Shown here one piece after another: positions 33,440-41,180 of a DNA stretch of 64,000 bases. Origin of the DNA: Egicoccus sp035462025 (GTDB lineage Bacteria > Actinomycetota > Nitriliruptoria > Nitriliruptorales > Nitriliruptoraceae); contig DATHUR010000181.1 in assembly GCA_035462025.1 (NCBI GenBank), positions 28,315 to 92,314 of the forward strand, written 5' to 3'. Position numbers and translations under genes: made by a program. Under the pieces are notes generated by a model. The model saw only the letters and a list, made by a program, of their open reading frames with translations. It made no database searches and was not told where the DNA came from. Within the stretch, counting starts at the first letter, position 1. Each line of letters begins with the position of its first letter.

Positions 33440-35002
33440 TCACGTTCCCGGGGTCGTGGACACCCCCAGCCAGCCGGCCAGTCCCGCGTCGGGCCCGTCG
33501 AGGTCGAACGCGGCGACCTCGAGGGCGACGTCGCGGACCTGGTTCAGGAAGTCGGCGTGGCCGCCCCGGGCGGGGTCCTCGTGGGTGTCGATCGCGTGGC
33601 CGAGCAGCAGTGTGGCGGCGCGGCCGTCGTCCTTGAGGCGCAACACGCGCCCCAGCCGCTGGATCAACTGCCGCCGCGTGCGGAACGCGGCGAGCACGAC
33701 CGCGACGTCGGCGTCGGGGACGTCCACGCCCTCGTCGAGGACGCGCGGCGCCACCAGCGCGTCGATGCGTCCGCGCCGGAACTGGGCCAGCCGGATGCGC
33801 CGCTTGTCGTCGGCGAGGCCGCCGTGGAGGGTCTCGGCGTGAACCCCACCACGGACGAGTTCGGCGGCCGCGTCCTCGGCCTGCTCGACGGTGTCGGTGA
33901 ACACCAGGCTGCGCCGGCCCGCCAGCCCCGGGGCCGCCGCGGCGCAGATGGCCAGCTTTCCGGCGCACGCGGCGGCGACCTCGCGCCGCTCCCGCACGCG
34001 GACCAGGTACTCGCGGCACGCCCGCACCTGCGCCCCCTCGGCGGAAGGGGCCGCTGCGGCGACCACGGCGGACACGGCGGCGAACAGCTTGCGCGGGTCC
34101 TTGGGCATCCCCAGCCCGCCGACCAGTTCACGGTGCAGTTGGCGGGTACGGGCGTCGGCGCGGTCATAGGCGTCGCGTTCATCGCCCCGCAGTCGCACCC
34201 CGACGGTGGCGATCCGGAACGGGGCGACGGTGCCGTCGGCCACGGCCCGGTCGTAGCCGTAGCGATGCACCACCGCGCCGAAGTAGGGCTCGAGCACCTC
34301 GAGGAGGCCGTCGTCGTTGCGCTCGTAGGTGGCGGTCAGGGCCAGCCGCATCGGAAACGCCTCGTGGAGCGCCGCGCCCCAGGTCGGCGCGCCGTAGCGG
34401 TGGGCCTCGTCGGCCACCAGCAGTCCGAGCGTCCCCGGCGGCGGCTCGATCGGCACCGTCGCCGCCGAGTGCGGCGTGGACACGACCACGTCGCGCTCGA
34501 ACAGGTCGTCACGGCTGCCACCGCCGAGCCGGCCGACGCGCAGATCGGGAGCGGCGGCCCGCAACTCGCGGACCCACTGGTCCTGCAGTTCGAGCGTCGG
34601 CGCGAGCACGAGCGTGCGGCCGCCGCGGTCGGCGACGATCCGGATCGCCGCCATCGCCAGCCGCGTCTTGCCGGTACCCGTGACCGCCTCGACCACGCCG
34701 CGGCCGGTCGCCGACCAGGCCGCGAGCGCCTCGGCCTGCCAGTCACGCAACTGCAGCAGGTCGAGCCGTTCCCGCGTCTCGGTGGCGGCGGGTACCTCGT
34801 CGACGGCGGCGGGATCGAGCGACCAACGGGGCTTGAGCGGATCCCCGTCGGTGACGAACCGGGGATCGCGTTCCAGCAACCGCTCGACCATGGCACGCGG
34901 CAGCCGGCGGTCCCCGCCGGCCCGCAGTTCCCGCAGCAGCAGCGGCACGGTCAGGGACCCTCGCTCGTCGAGCAGATCGCGCATCCGCGCCGCGAGGTCC
35001 AT
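33440..35002 (-). CDS. SF2 DEAD/DEAH-box helicase (XPB/Rad25-like)
   Basis: A 520-residue superfamily 2 ATPase. After an N-terminal region of about 75 residues come Walker A AVTGTGKTRLA near residue 110, Walker B VADEAHRYG near 205, motif III ALTATYERND, and helicase C-terminal motifs including RRQLIQRLGRVLRLKDDG near 465. The QxxR-x-GR motif and overall order resemble bacterial XPB-type helicases and restriction-type SF2 enzymes. It lies 2 bp downstream of mutY in the same operon, so a DNA-repair role is likely but unproven. Confidence 0.87.
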   Translation of the reverse strand: MDLAARMRDLLDERGSLTVPLLLRELRAGGDRRLPRAMVERLLERDPRFVTDGDPLKPRWSLDPAAVDEVPAATETRERLDLLQLRDWQAEALAAWSATGRGVVEAVTGTGKTRLAMAAIRIVADRGGRTLVLAPTLELQDQWVRELRAAAPDLRVGRLGGGSRDDLFERDVVVSTPHSAATVPIEPPPGTLGLLVADEAHRYGAPTWGAALHEAFPMRLALTATYERNDDGLLEVLEPYFGAVVHRYGYDRAVADGTVAPFRIATVGVRLRGDERDAYDRADARTRQLHRELVGGLGMPKDPRKLFAAVSAVVAAAAPSAEGAQVRACREYLVRVRERREVAAACAGKLAICAAAAPGLAGRRSLVFTDTVEQAEDAAAELVRGGVHAETLHGGLADDKRRIRLAQFRRGRIDALVAPRVLDEGVDVPDADVAVVLAAFRTRRQLIQRLGRVLRLKDDGRAATLLLGHAIDTHEDPARGGHADFLNQVRDVALEVAAFDLDGPDAGLAGWLGVSTTPGT

Positions 35003-35004
35003 CG

Positions 35005-35880
35005 TCAGTGCGGCAGGGAGAGTTGGCCGTCGACGTACTCGGCCAGGCCGTCGGCGACCAGGCCGTCGGCGACACGGCCGGCACGGTCGGGATCGTCGGG
35101 CCAGCCGGTGACGTCGGCGACCCTGGTCCGCTCGACCGGTCCGGTGCGCAGTGCCTGCACCAGCCGGCCACGGCCCTGCCGGTCGGATCCTTCGAACCGC
35201 GACTGCGGCGTCGACACGCCGGCGCTGCCGTCGGCCGGATCCGGGTCGGGCAGGCCGGCGCGGTACCAGGCGCACTCGACCTGGAGCGGGCACGCCTCGC
35301 AGCGGGGCCGTCGCTTGACGCACACGGTCGCGCCGAGATCGAGGACCGCCTGGTTGTGTTCCCAGGCCTGCCCCGGCGGAACCTGCGCGTCGGCCAGGAC
35401 CTGCGCCTCGCGGGGTCCGAGCCGGCGGCCGGCCACGGCCCGCGCCAGCACACGCGCGGCGTTGGTGTCCAGCACGCCGTGGTCGCGTTCGAAGGCGAAG
35501 GCCAGGACCGCCCTGGCCGTGTAGGGGCCGATCCCGGGCAGGGCGAGCAGCGCAGCGAGGTCGTCCGGCAGTTCACCACCGTGGCGTTCGACGACGGCGG
35601 TCGCGGCGCGGTGCAGGTTGAGGGCCCGGCGGTTGTAGCCCAGGCCGGCCCACAGGCGCACGACCTCGCCGGGCGCCGAGTCGGCGCAGGCGGCCGGTGT
35701 CGGGAAACGTTCGAGGAAGTCGGTGAACTTCGGCACGACACGGGCGACCTGGGTCTGCTGGAGCATCGCCTCGGAGACCAGCACGGCCCAGGGGTCGCGG
35801 GTCCGGCGCCACGGCAGATCGCGTCGGGTCAGCCCACTCCAGGCGAGCAGGTGCTCGGTGACCGCGGGGTTGGGCTGCAC
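35005..35880 (-). CDS. mutY: A/G-specific adenine DNA glycosylase MutY
   Basis: A 291-residue HhH-GPD glycosylase that removes adenine opposite 8-oxoguanine. SEAMLQQTQVARVVPKF, the helix-hairpin-helix LPGIGPYTARAVLAFA, the catalytic Asp in HGVLDTNAARVLAR, and the 4Fe-4S motif C-x6-C-x2-C-x5-C (CVKRRPRCEACPLQVEC) are all present. It ends after about 70 residues beyond the cluster, so the NUDIX-like 8-oxoG recognition domain of E. coli MutY is absent, as is common in Actinobacteria. The start is GTG. Confidence 0.93.
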   Translation of the reverse strand: MQPNPAVTEHLLAWSGLTRRDLPWRRTRDPWAVLVSEAMLQQTQVARVVPKFTDFLERFPTPAACADSAPGEVVRLWAGLGYNRRALNLHRAATAVVERHGGELPDDLAALLALPGIGPYTARAVLAFAFERDHGVLDTNAARVLARAVAGRRLGPREAQVLADAQVPPGQAWEHNQAVLDLGATVCVKRRPRCEACPLQVECAWYRAGLPDPDPADGSAGVSTPQSRFEGSDRQGRGRLVQALRTGPVERTRVADVTGWPDDPDRAGRVADGLVADGLAEYVDGQLSLPH

Positions 35881-35894
35881 GAACGACCAGCGTG

Positions 35895-36548
35895 TCAGAG
35901 CGCGGTCACGAAGACCAGCTTGGCCTCCTCGTCAGGCAGGTCGACCACGTGGCCGTCCGCGTGCAGTCGCACCCCGTCGATCCCCCGTTCGACCGAGACC
36001 TGCGCACCGGTCCACATGCCCCGTTCGCGCAACCGCGTCACGACGTCGTGGTCGCTCTGCAGCTTCTCGGAGATGTAGGTGATGACGACCTGGTCGGCGT
36101 CGGTCGCGGCGAGGCTGACCGGCTCGCGCTCGGCGGGAACGGATCCGGGGATCGGGTTGCCGTACGGCGAGGTGGTCGGGTTGCCGAGGAACTCGAGGAG
36201 CTTGGCCTCGACCCGGTCGGAGATGACGTGCTCCCACCGGCACGCCTCCTCGTGGACGTGCTCGTGCTCGAGTCCGAGCACGTCGACCAGCAGACGCTCG
36301 GCCAACCGGTGCTTGCGCATCACGTGCTCGGCCCGTTCCCGGCCGGCGGGGGTCAGTTGGATCGTGCGGTCGGGCTGGAGCACGGCCAGACCGACCTGCT
36401 CGAGCCGGGCGACGCCCTCGGACACGGCCGGAGCCGACAGGCCCAGCCGCTCGCTGAGACGCGCGCGCAGGGCCGGCACGCCCTCCTCTTCGAGTTCGAG
36501 GACGGTGCGCAGGTACATCTCGGTGGCTTCACTGGGCTGATGGCTCAC
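35895..36548 (-). CDS. DtxR/IdeR family metal-dependent repressor
   Basis: A 217-residue metal-sensing regulator. The N-terminal winged helix (SEATEMYLRTVLELEEEG, then LSAPAVSEGVARLEQVGL) binds DNA; the dimerisation and metal-binding domain contains EEACRWEHVISDRVE, whose Cys, Glu and His match the DtxR ancillary and primary site ligands; a FeoA/SH3-like C-terminal domain follows. It may respond to Fe2+ or Mn2+; no transporter is nearby to decide. The GTG has a GGGGAGG site. Confidence 0.9.
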   Translation of the reverse strand: MSHQPSEATEMYLRTVLELEEEGVPALRARLSERLGLSAPAVSEGVARLEQVGLAVLQPDRTIQLTPAGRERAEHVMRKHRLAERLLVDVLGLEHEHVHEEACRWEHVISDRVEAKLLEFLGNPTTSPYGNPIPGSVPAEREPVSLAATDADQVVITYISEKLQSDHDVVTRLRERGMWTGAQVSVERGIDGVRLHADGHVVDLPDEEAKLVFVTAL

Positions 36549-36664
36549 GCCCGCCTCCCCACGTCGGAACGGCAAGCCTACCCAGCAGGGGTATCCGCCG
36601 AACACGATCATGCCGTCGACGTCGAGCCGAACCTGTGGATGCACCAGCGGGTGTGACGACGGCG

Positions 36665-36691
36665 ACGGGGCGGGCCGATGGCCCGCCCCGT
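36665..36691 (-). terminator. Strong hairpin terminator after clpC
   Basis: A perfect 12-bp inverted repeat (36665-36676 and 36680-36691) with a 3-nt loop lies 17 nt beyond the clpC stop, before the DtxR-type gene. The stem is nearly all G-C. There is no U-tract. Confidence 0.65.
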
Positions 36692-36708
36692 CCGTTTGCC
36701 GGAACGTG

Positions 36709-39240
36709 CTAGTCGTCCTGCTGCGCCTCGCCGCCCTCGCGGTCACCGCCGGCCAGCTCGACCGGTGGGATGTCGGGGGCGGACGGCGAGTCGACGGCGC
36801 GGAACGCGACCGTGTCACCCTCGGTGTCGACGTCGGCGACGATCAGCTGGCCCGCGGTGAACTCGCCCAGCAGCATGCGTTCGGACAGCTTGTCCTCGAG
36901 CTCACGCTGGATCGTGCGACGCAGCGGCCGGGCGCCGAGCTGCGGGTCGTAGCCCTTCTCGGCCAGCCAGCCCTTCAGGGCATCGGTCAGCTCGAGGTCG
37001 AGGTCACGTGCGCGCAGCTGGGTCTTCACCCGGGTGATCATCAGGTCGACGATCGTCTTCACCTCGTCCTTGGTGAGCGGGTGGAAGACGATGGTCTCGT
37101 CGATGCGGTTGAGGAACTCGGGGCGGAAGTGCTTCTTGAGTTCCTCGTCCACCTGCCGCTTCATCTTCTCGTACATCGAGTCGTCGTCGGACTGCACGAA
37201 CCCGACCGCCGGCGCGGTGAGGTTCTTGGTACCGAGGTTCGACGTCATGATCAGGATGGTGTTCTTGAAGTCCACCGTCCGACCCTGCGCGTCGGTGAGA
37301 CGACCGTCCTCGAGGATCTGCAGCAGCGTGTTGAACACGTCCGGGTGGGCCTTCTCGACCTCGTCGAACAGCACAACGGAGAAGGGCTTGCGACGGACCG
37401 CCTCGGTGAGCTGCCCGCCCTCGTCGTAGCCGACGTAGCCGGGAGGCGAACCGATCAGGCGGCTGACCGTGTGCTTCTCCATGTACTCGGACATGTCGAG
37501 GTGGATCAGCGCGTCCTCGTCGCCGAACAGGTACTCGGCGAGCGTCTTGGCAAGTTCCGTCTTCCCGACACCCGAGGGGCCGAGGAAGATGAACGAACCG
37601 CCGGGGCGCTTGGGGTCCTTGAGACCCGCGCGGGTGCGGCGGATCGCCTTGGACACGGCCTCGATCGACTGCTGCTGACCGACGACGCGCTCGTGGAGGT
37701 GGTCCTCCATCTTGAGCAGCTTCTCGGTCTCCTCCTGCGTGAGCTTGAAGACCGGGATGCCCGTCCAGGTCGCGAGGACCTCGGCGATGACCTCCTCGTC
37801 CACCGTGAGCACGGTGTCCATGCCCTCGGAGCGCCACTCGTCCTCGCGGGCGGTGCGACGCTCGATGAGCTTCTTCTCCTCGTCGCGCAGCGCGGCGGCG
37901 CGCTCGAAGTCCTGCGCGTCGATCGCGTCTTCCTTGGCCTTGCGGGCCCGCTCGATCTCGGCGTCGAGGTCGGCGAGGTCGGGCGGCGTGGTCATCGAGC
38001 GGATGCGCAGCCGTGACCCCGCTTCGTCGATGAGGTCGATCGCCTTGTCCGGCAGATAGCGGTCGGAGATGTAGCGGTCGGCGAGTTCGGCCGCGGCCAC
38101 CAGCGCCTCGTCGGTGATGGTGACGCGGTGGTGGGCCTCGTAGCGGTCGCGAAGGCCCTTGAGGATCTCGATGGAGTGCTCGAGCGAGGGTTCCTCGACC
38201 TTGACCGGCTGGAACCGGCGCTCGAGGGCGGCGTCCTTCTCGAGGTGCTTGCGATACTCGTCGAGCGTGGTGGCGCCGACGGTCTGGATCTCGCCGCGGG
38301 CCAGCATGGGCTTGAGGATCGAAGCGGCATCGATCGCGCCCTCGGCGGCACCGGCACCGACCAGGGTGTGGATCTCGTCGATGAACAGGATGATGTCACC
38401 GCGGGTGGTGATCTCCTTGAGCACCTTCTTGAGGCGTTCCTCGAAGTCACCGCGGTAGCGCGACCCGGCCACGAGCGCGCCGAGGTCGAGCGTGTACAGG
38501 TGCTTGTCACGCAGGGTCTCTGGGACCTCGCCGGCGATGATGCGCTGGGCGAGTCCCTCGACGATGGCGGTCTTGCCGACGCCGGGCTCACCGATCAGCA
38601 CCGGGTTGTTCTTCGTCCGGCGCGACAGGACCTGCATGACCCGCTCGATCTCGCGCGAACGGCCGATGACCGGGTCGAGTTCGCCGTCACGGGCCGCCTG
38701 GGTCAGGTTGCGGCCGAACTGGTCGAGGATCGTCGACCCCTCGCGCGAGCCCTGTCCGGAGGCCTCGCCGACACCGGCGCCGGCCTTGCCGGGCTCGCCG
38801 CCGGCGTAGCCCGACAGCAGCTGGATGACCTGCTGACGCACGCGGTTCAGGTCCGCGCCCAGCTTCTGCAGGACCTGGGCGGCGACGCCCTCACCCTCGC
38901 GGATCAGGCCGAGCAGGATGTGCTCGGTCCCGATGTAGTTGTGGCCGAGCTGCAGCGCCTCGCGCAGGGACAGCTCGAGCACCTTCTTCGCGCGCGGCGT
39001 GAAGGGGATGTGCCCGGCCGGTGCCGTCTGGCCCCGTCCGATGATCTCGGTGACCTGGCTGCGCACGGCCTCGAGCGAGATGCTCATCGACTCGAGCGCC
39101 TTCGCGGCGACGCCCTCACCCTCGTGGATGAGGCCGAGCAGGATGTGCTCGGTGCCGATGTAGTTGTGGTTGAGCATCCTCGCCTCTTCCTGCGCGAGGA
39201 CGACCACCCGTCGGGCTCGGTCGGTGAACCGCTCGAACAT
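36709..39240 (-). CDS. clpC: ATP-dependent Clp protease ATP-binding subunit ClpC
   Basis: An 843-residue AAA+ unfoldase that feeds substrates to ClpP. It has two N-terminal Clp repeats (residues 1-150; TEHILLGLIHEGEG and TEHILLGLIREGEG), AAA-1 with Walker A GEPGVGKTA near 220, a UVR-containing middle domain (QDFERAAALRDEEKKLIERR), AAA-2 with GPSGVGKTE near 555, and a C-terminal ClpB_D2-type domain. A ClpP-binding loop is expected after AAA-2. The ATG at 39240 gives the family start MFERFTDRARR, with GGGAG upstream. No ctsR or mcsAB is present. Confidence 0.97.
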   Translation of the reverse strand: MFERFTDRARRVVVLAQEEARMLNHNYIGTEHILLGLIHEGEGVAAKALESMSISLEAVRSQVTEIIGRGQTAPAGHIPFTPRAKKVLELSLREALQLGHNYIGTEHILLGLIREGEGVAAQVLQKLGADLNRVRQQVIQLLSGYAGGEPGKAGAGVGEASGQGSREGSTILDQFGRNLTQAARDGELDPVIGRSREIERVMQVLSRRTKNNPVLIGEPGVGKTAIVEGLAQRIIAGEVPETLRDKHLYTLDLGALVAGSRYRGDFEERLKKVLKEITTRGDIILFIDEIHTLVGAGAAEGAIDAASILKPMLARGEIQTVGATTLDEYRKHLEKDAALERRFQPVKVEEPSLEHSIEILKGLRDRYEAHHRVTITDEALVAAAELADRYISDRYLPDKAIDLIDEAGSRLRIRSMTTPPDLADLDAEIERARKAKEDAIDAQDFERAAALRDEEKKLIERRTAREDEWRSEGMDTVLTVDEEVIAEVLATWTGIPVFKLTQEETEKLLKMEDHLHERVVGQQQSIEAVSKAIRRTRAGLKDPKRPGGSFIFLGPSGVGKTELAKTLAEYLFGDEDALIHLDMSEYMEKHTVSRLIGSPPGYVGYDEGGQLTEAVRRKPFSVVLFDEVEKAHPDVFNTLLQILEDGRLTDAQGRTVDFKNTILIMTSNLGTKNLTAPAVGFVQSDDDSMYEKMKRQVDEELKKHFRPEFLNRIDETIVFHPLTKDEVKTIVDLMITRVKTQLRARDLDLELTDALKGWLAEKGYDPQLGARPLRRTIQRELEDKLSERMLLGEFTAGQLIVADVDTEGDTVAFRAVDSPSAPDIPPVELAGGDREGGEAQQDD

Positions 39241-39303
39241 AGGACTGACTCCCACGTCGGGCCTCGGGGAATCCCCCGGTTGAGGACTCGTGTGGCCCAG
39301 ACG

Positions 39304-39352
39304 ATCGTAACGAATGGCGCAATGCCGGTTTCCGGTGTACGGCACGGCCGTA
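39304..39352 (-). promoter_or_regulatory. clpC promoter region with palindromic operator candidate
   Basis: Minus-strand TACGAT at 39309-39304 is a -10 candidate. TACGGC, three bases, GCCGTA (39338-39352) is a perfect 6-bp-arm palindrome centred about 47 bp upstream of the predicted start, a typical activator position. GGAAAC about 15 nt before CGTT could instead be an ECF-sigma promoter. Confidence 0.35.
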
Positions 39353-39466
39353 GGGGATGGCATGAGTCTTAGTGCCTGTGGCGCAGGGACCTACCGGGGC
39401 CGAACGCCGAGGGCCCATCCGGCCTGGACCTGGTCATAACGCACCGGTCTCCCGGATCCTTCCCCC

Positions 39467-39472
39467 TAGGCT
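39467..39472 (+). promoter_or_regulatory. -10 element giving a near-leaderless lipoprotein mRNA
   Basis: TAGGCT ends 8 nt before the ATG at 39481. The identical hexamer precedes the TetR gene at 44298. Confidence 0.45.
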
Positions 39473-39480
39473 CGCCGCAC

Positions 39481-39945
39481 ATGAACGCCATCAGGAGCAC
39501 CGCCGCCCACGCCGCCGTCGCGCTGGCCGTGACGGCGTGTGGCCCGGCATCGACCTTCGAGGCGGCCACCGCAGAGGAACTGGCTGCCGGTGCCGAGCAA
39601 CTCGCCGGGCACCTCGCGTCCGAGTCCGGCTGCGAGGCGCTCGAACAGGCCGACCTGCTGCTCACCCGCGCCCGTGAGGGCGAGACCGCCGGCGACGTGC
39701 CCACCGACGTGGTCGAGCGGATCGAGCACGTCGCCGCGCGCGTTCACCGCGAGGTGCGGTGCCGGCCCGCCGACACCGACGCCGGCACGACCGGGCAGCC
39801 CGAGGACGTGGCCGAGCCCGCCCCGCCGCAGGACGAGGACAACGGCAAGGACGACACGAAGGACAACGGCAAGGACAAGAACAACGGCAAGGACAAGGAC
39901 AACGGCAAGGACAAGGACAACGGCAAGAGCAAGGGCAAGGGGTGA
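39481..39945 (+). CDS. Small lipoprotein with Lys/Asp/Asn/Gly repeat tail
   Basis: A 154-residue protein of unknown function. Residues 1-20 look like a short lipoprotein signal ending ALAVTAC. The middle (about 25-95) is helical and acidic with two Cys. The C-terminal 35 residues are short repeats of the type DNGKDK, ending in a Lys-rich stretch. The tail is highly charged and probably disordered. Its stop overlaps the start of a Ser/Thr kinase gene (GTGA), so the pair is coupled. I find no family match. Confidence 0.7.
   Translation: MNAIRSTAAHAAVALAVTACGPASTFEAATAEELAAGAEQLAGHLASESGCEALEQADLLLTRAREGETAGDVPTDVVERIEHVAARVHREVRCRPADTDAGTTGQPEDVAEPAPPQDEDNGKDDTKDNGKDKNNGKDKDNGKDKDNGKSKGKG
39841..39941 (+). 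repeat. In-frame 18-nt tandem repeats encoding the KDKDNG tail
   Basis: Several near-identical units of AACGGCAAGGACAAGGAC run to the end of the lipoprotein gene. Being a multiple of three, copy-number change by slippage would alter tail length without a frameshift. It is the most A-rich coding stretch nearby. Confidence 0.65.
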
Positions 39946-41180
39946 GCGGCGACGACCCGGCCGGCGACGGACCTGACGTGCCGACCGAACCGATGCCGGT
40001 GCAGGTGCACACGCTCGGCGACGGCCGCTACGAACTCGGCGGTGTGCTCGGCGCCGGTGGGATGGGGATCGTCCGGCGGGCGACGGACACCGTCCTGCAC
40101 CGCGAGGTGGCGATCAAGTTGCTCGCGGACAACCTGGCCGCCGACCCCGAGGCGCGGCAGCGGTTCCTCCACGAGGGACGCGCGGTCGCGCGTGTCGCCG
40201 ATCCACATGTGGTCGCGGTCCACGACGTCGGCGAGGACGGAGGCCGGCCCTACCTCGTGCTCGAACTGGTCGACGGACCGAGCCTGGCGACCGAACTGCG
40301 TCGCCAGGGTCGCCTCGACCCCGACGACGTCGTGGCCGTCGCGGCCCAGGCGCTCGCCGGATTGGCGGCCGCGCACCGGGCGGGAGTCCTGCACCGCGAC
40401 GTCAAGCCGGGGAACCTGCTGCGAACGAACGACGGCGACGTCAAGGTCGTCGACTTCGGCGTCGCCCAGGCGGCTGACGCGCCGGGCCTGACACGCACGG
40501 GGTTCGTGATCGGCACCCGCTCCTACCTCGCGCCGGAGCGACGGCGGGGCGCCCCCGCGAGCGTCGCGACCGATCTGTATGCGCTCGGCGCGACGCTGGT
40601 CGAGTTGCTCACGGGCAGCCCACCGTCGACCGAACCCGAGGACGACCCGCTGGCCGGATTGCCGGACGCGGTCCCCGCCGGGCTGCAACGGCTGCTGGGA
40701 CGGTTGCTGGAGGCCTCGCCCTCGGCACGCCCGGACTCGGCCGAGGAGGCGCTGTTCGAACTGGTGGAGGGCCACCCCGGCACCGAGGCGAGCGCCAGGG
40801 CGTCCGTGGGGGACACCGACGCGGCCACCATCGGGGGCGACACCGTCGCCTACGAGGCCAGCACGGACCAGAGCGCCGGACGGGTCCCCCGCCGGCCCGG
40901 GGTGACGGGCACCGCGTCCGGCGGTTCCGGACCCGGCGCCGCGCGACCGGGGCCCGTACCGCCGCGCGACCGCTCGAGGCACTTCCTCGACCACGGCTGG
41001 CGGATCGTCCTGCTCGTCGGCCTGGCGCTGTTCGCCATCGGCATCATGCTGCGCCTGTCGGCCGGCGACGACGCTCCCGCGGCGCCCGAGGAGGACACCG
41101 CCACCGAGGACGGCGCGCTCGAACTCACGGACGAGACCCGCGACCTGGCACGATGGCTGCGTGAGCGCGCCGAGGACTGA
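39942..41180 (+). CDS. Membrane Ser/Thr protein kinase (PknB-like kinase domain)
   Basis: A 412-residue Hanks-type kinase. Gly-rich loop GAGGMGIVRRA near 33, ATP-binding Lys in VAIKLL near 57, HRDVKPGNLL near 152, DFG near 172 and the APE-like LAPERR all occur. A Pro/Gly-rich juxtamembrane linker (about 310-350) precedes one transmembrane helix (WRIVLLVGLALFAIGIML, about 353-371) and a short external tail with no PASTA or other sensor. The GTG start overlaps the lipoprotein stop, which makes that lipoprotein a candidate partner or sensor. Its 3' end overlaps the next gene by 20 bp. Confidence 0.92.
   Translation: MSGDDPAGDGPDVPTEPMPVQVHTLGDGRYELGGVLGAGGMGIVRRATDTVLHREVAIKLLADNLAADPEARQRFLHEGRAVARVADPHVVAVHDVGEDGGRPYLVLELVDGPSLATELRRQGRLDPDDVVAVAAQALAGLAAAHRAGVLHRDVKPGNLLRTNDGDVKVVDFGVAQAADAPGLTRTGFVIGTRSYLAPERRRGAPASVATDLYALGATLVELLTGSPPSTEPEDDPLAGLPDAVPAGLQRLLGRLLEASPSARPDSAEEALFELVEGHPGTEASARASVGDTDAATIGGDTVAYEASTDQSAGRVPRRPGVTGTASGGSGPGAARPGPVPPRDRSRHFLDHGWRIVLLVGLALFAIGIMLRLSAGDDAPAAPEEDTATEDGALELTDETRDLARWLRERAED

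Noticed and set aside
39841..39941. Tandem repeats as a possible CRISPR array
   Set aside because: Units are contiguous without spacers, are in frame and encode the lipoprotein tail.
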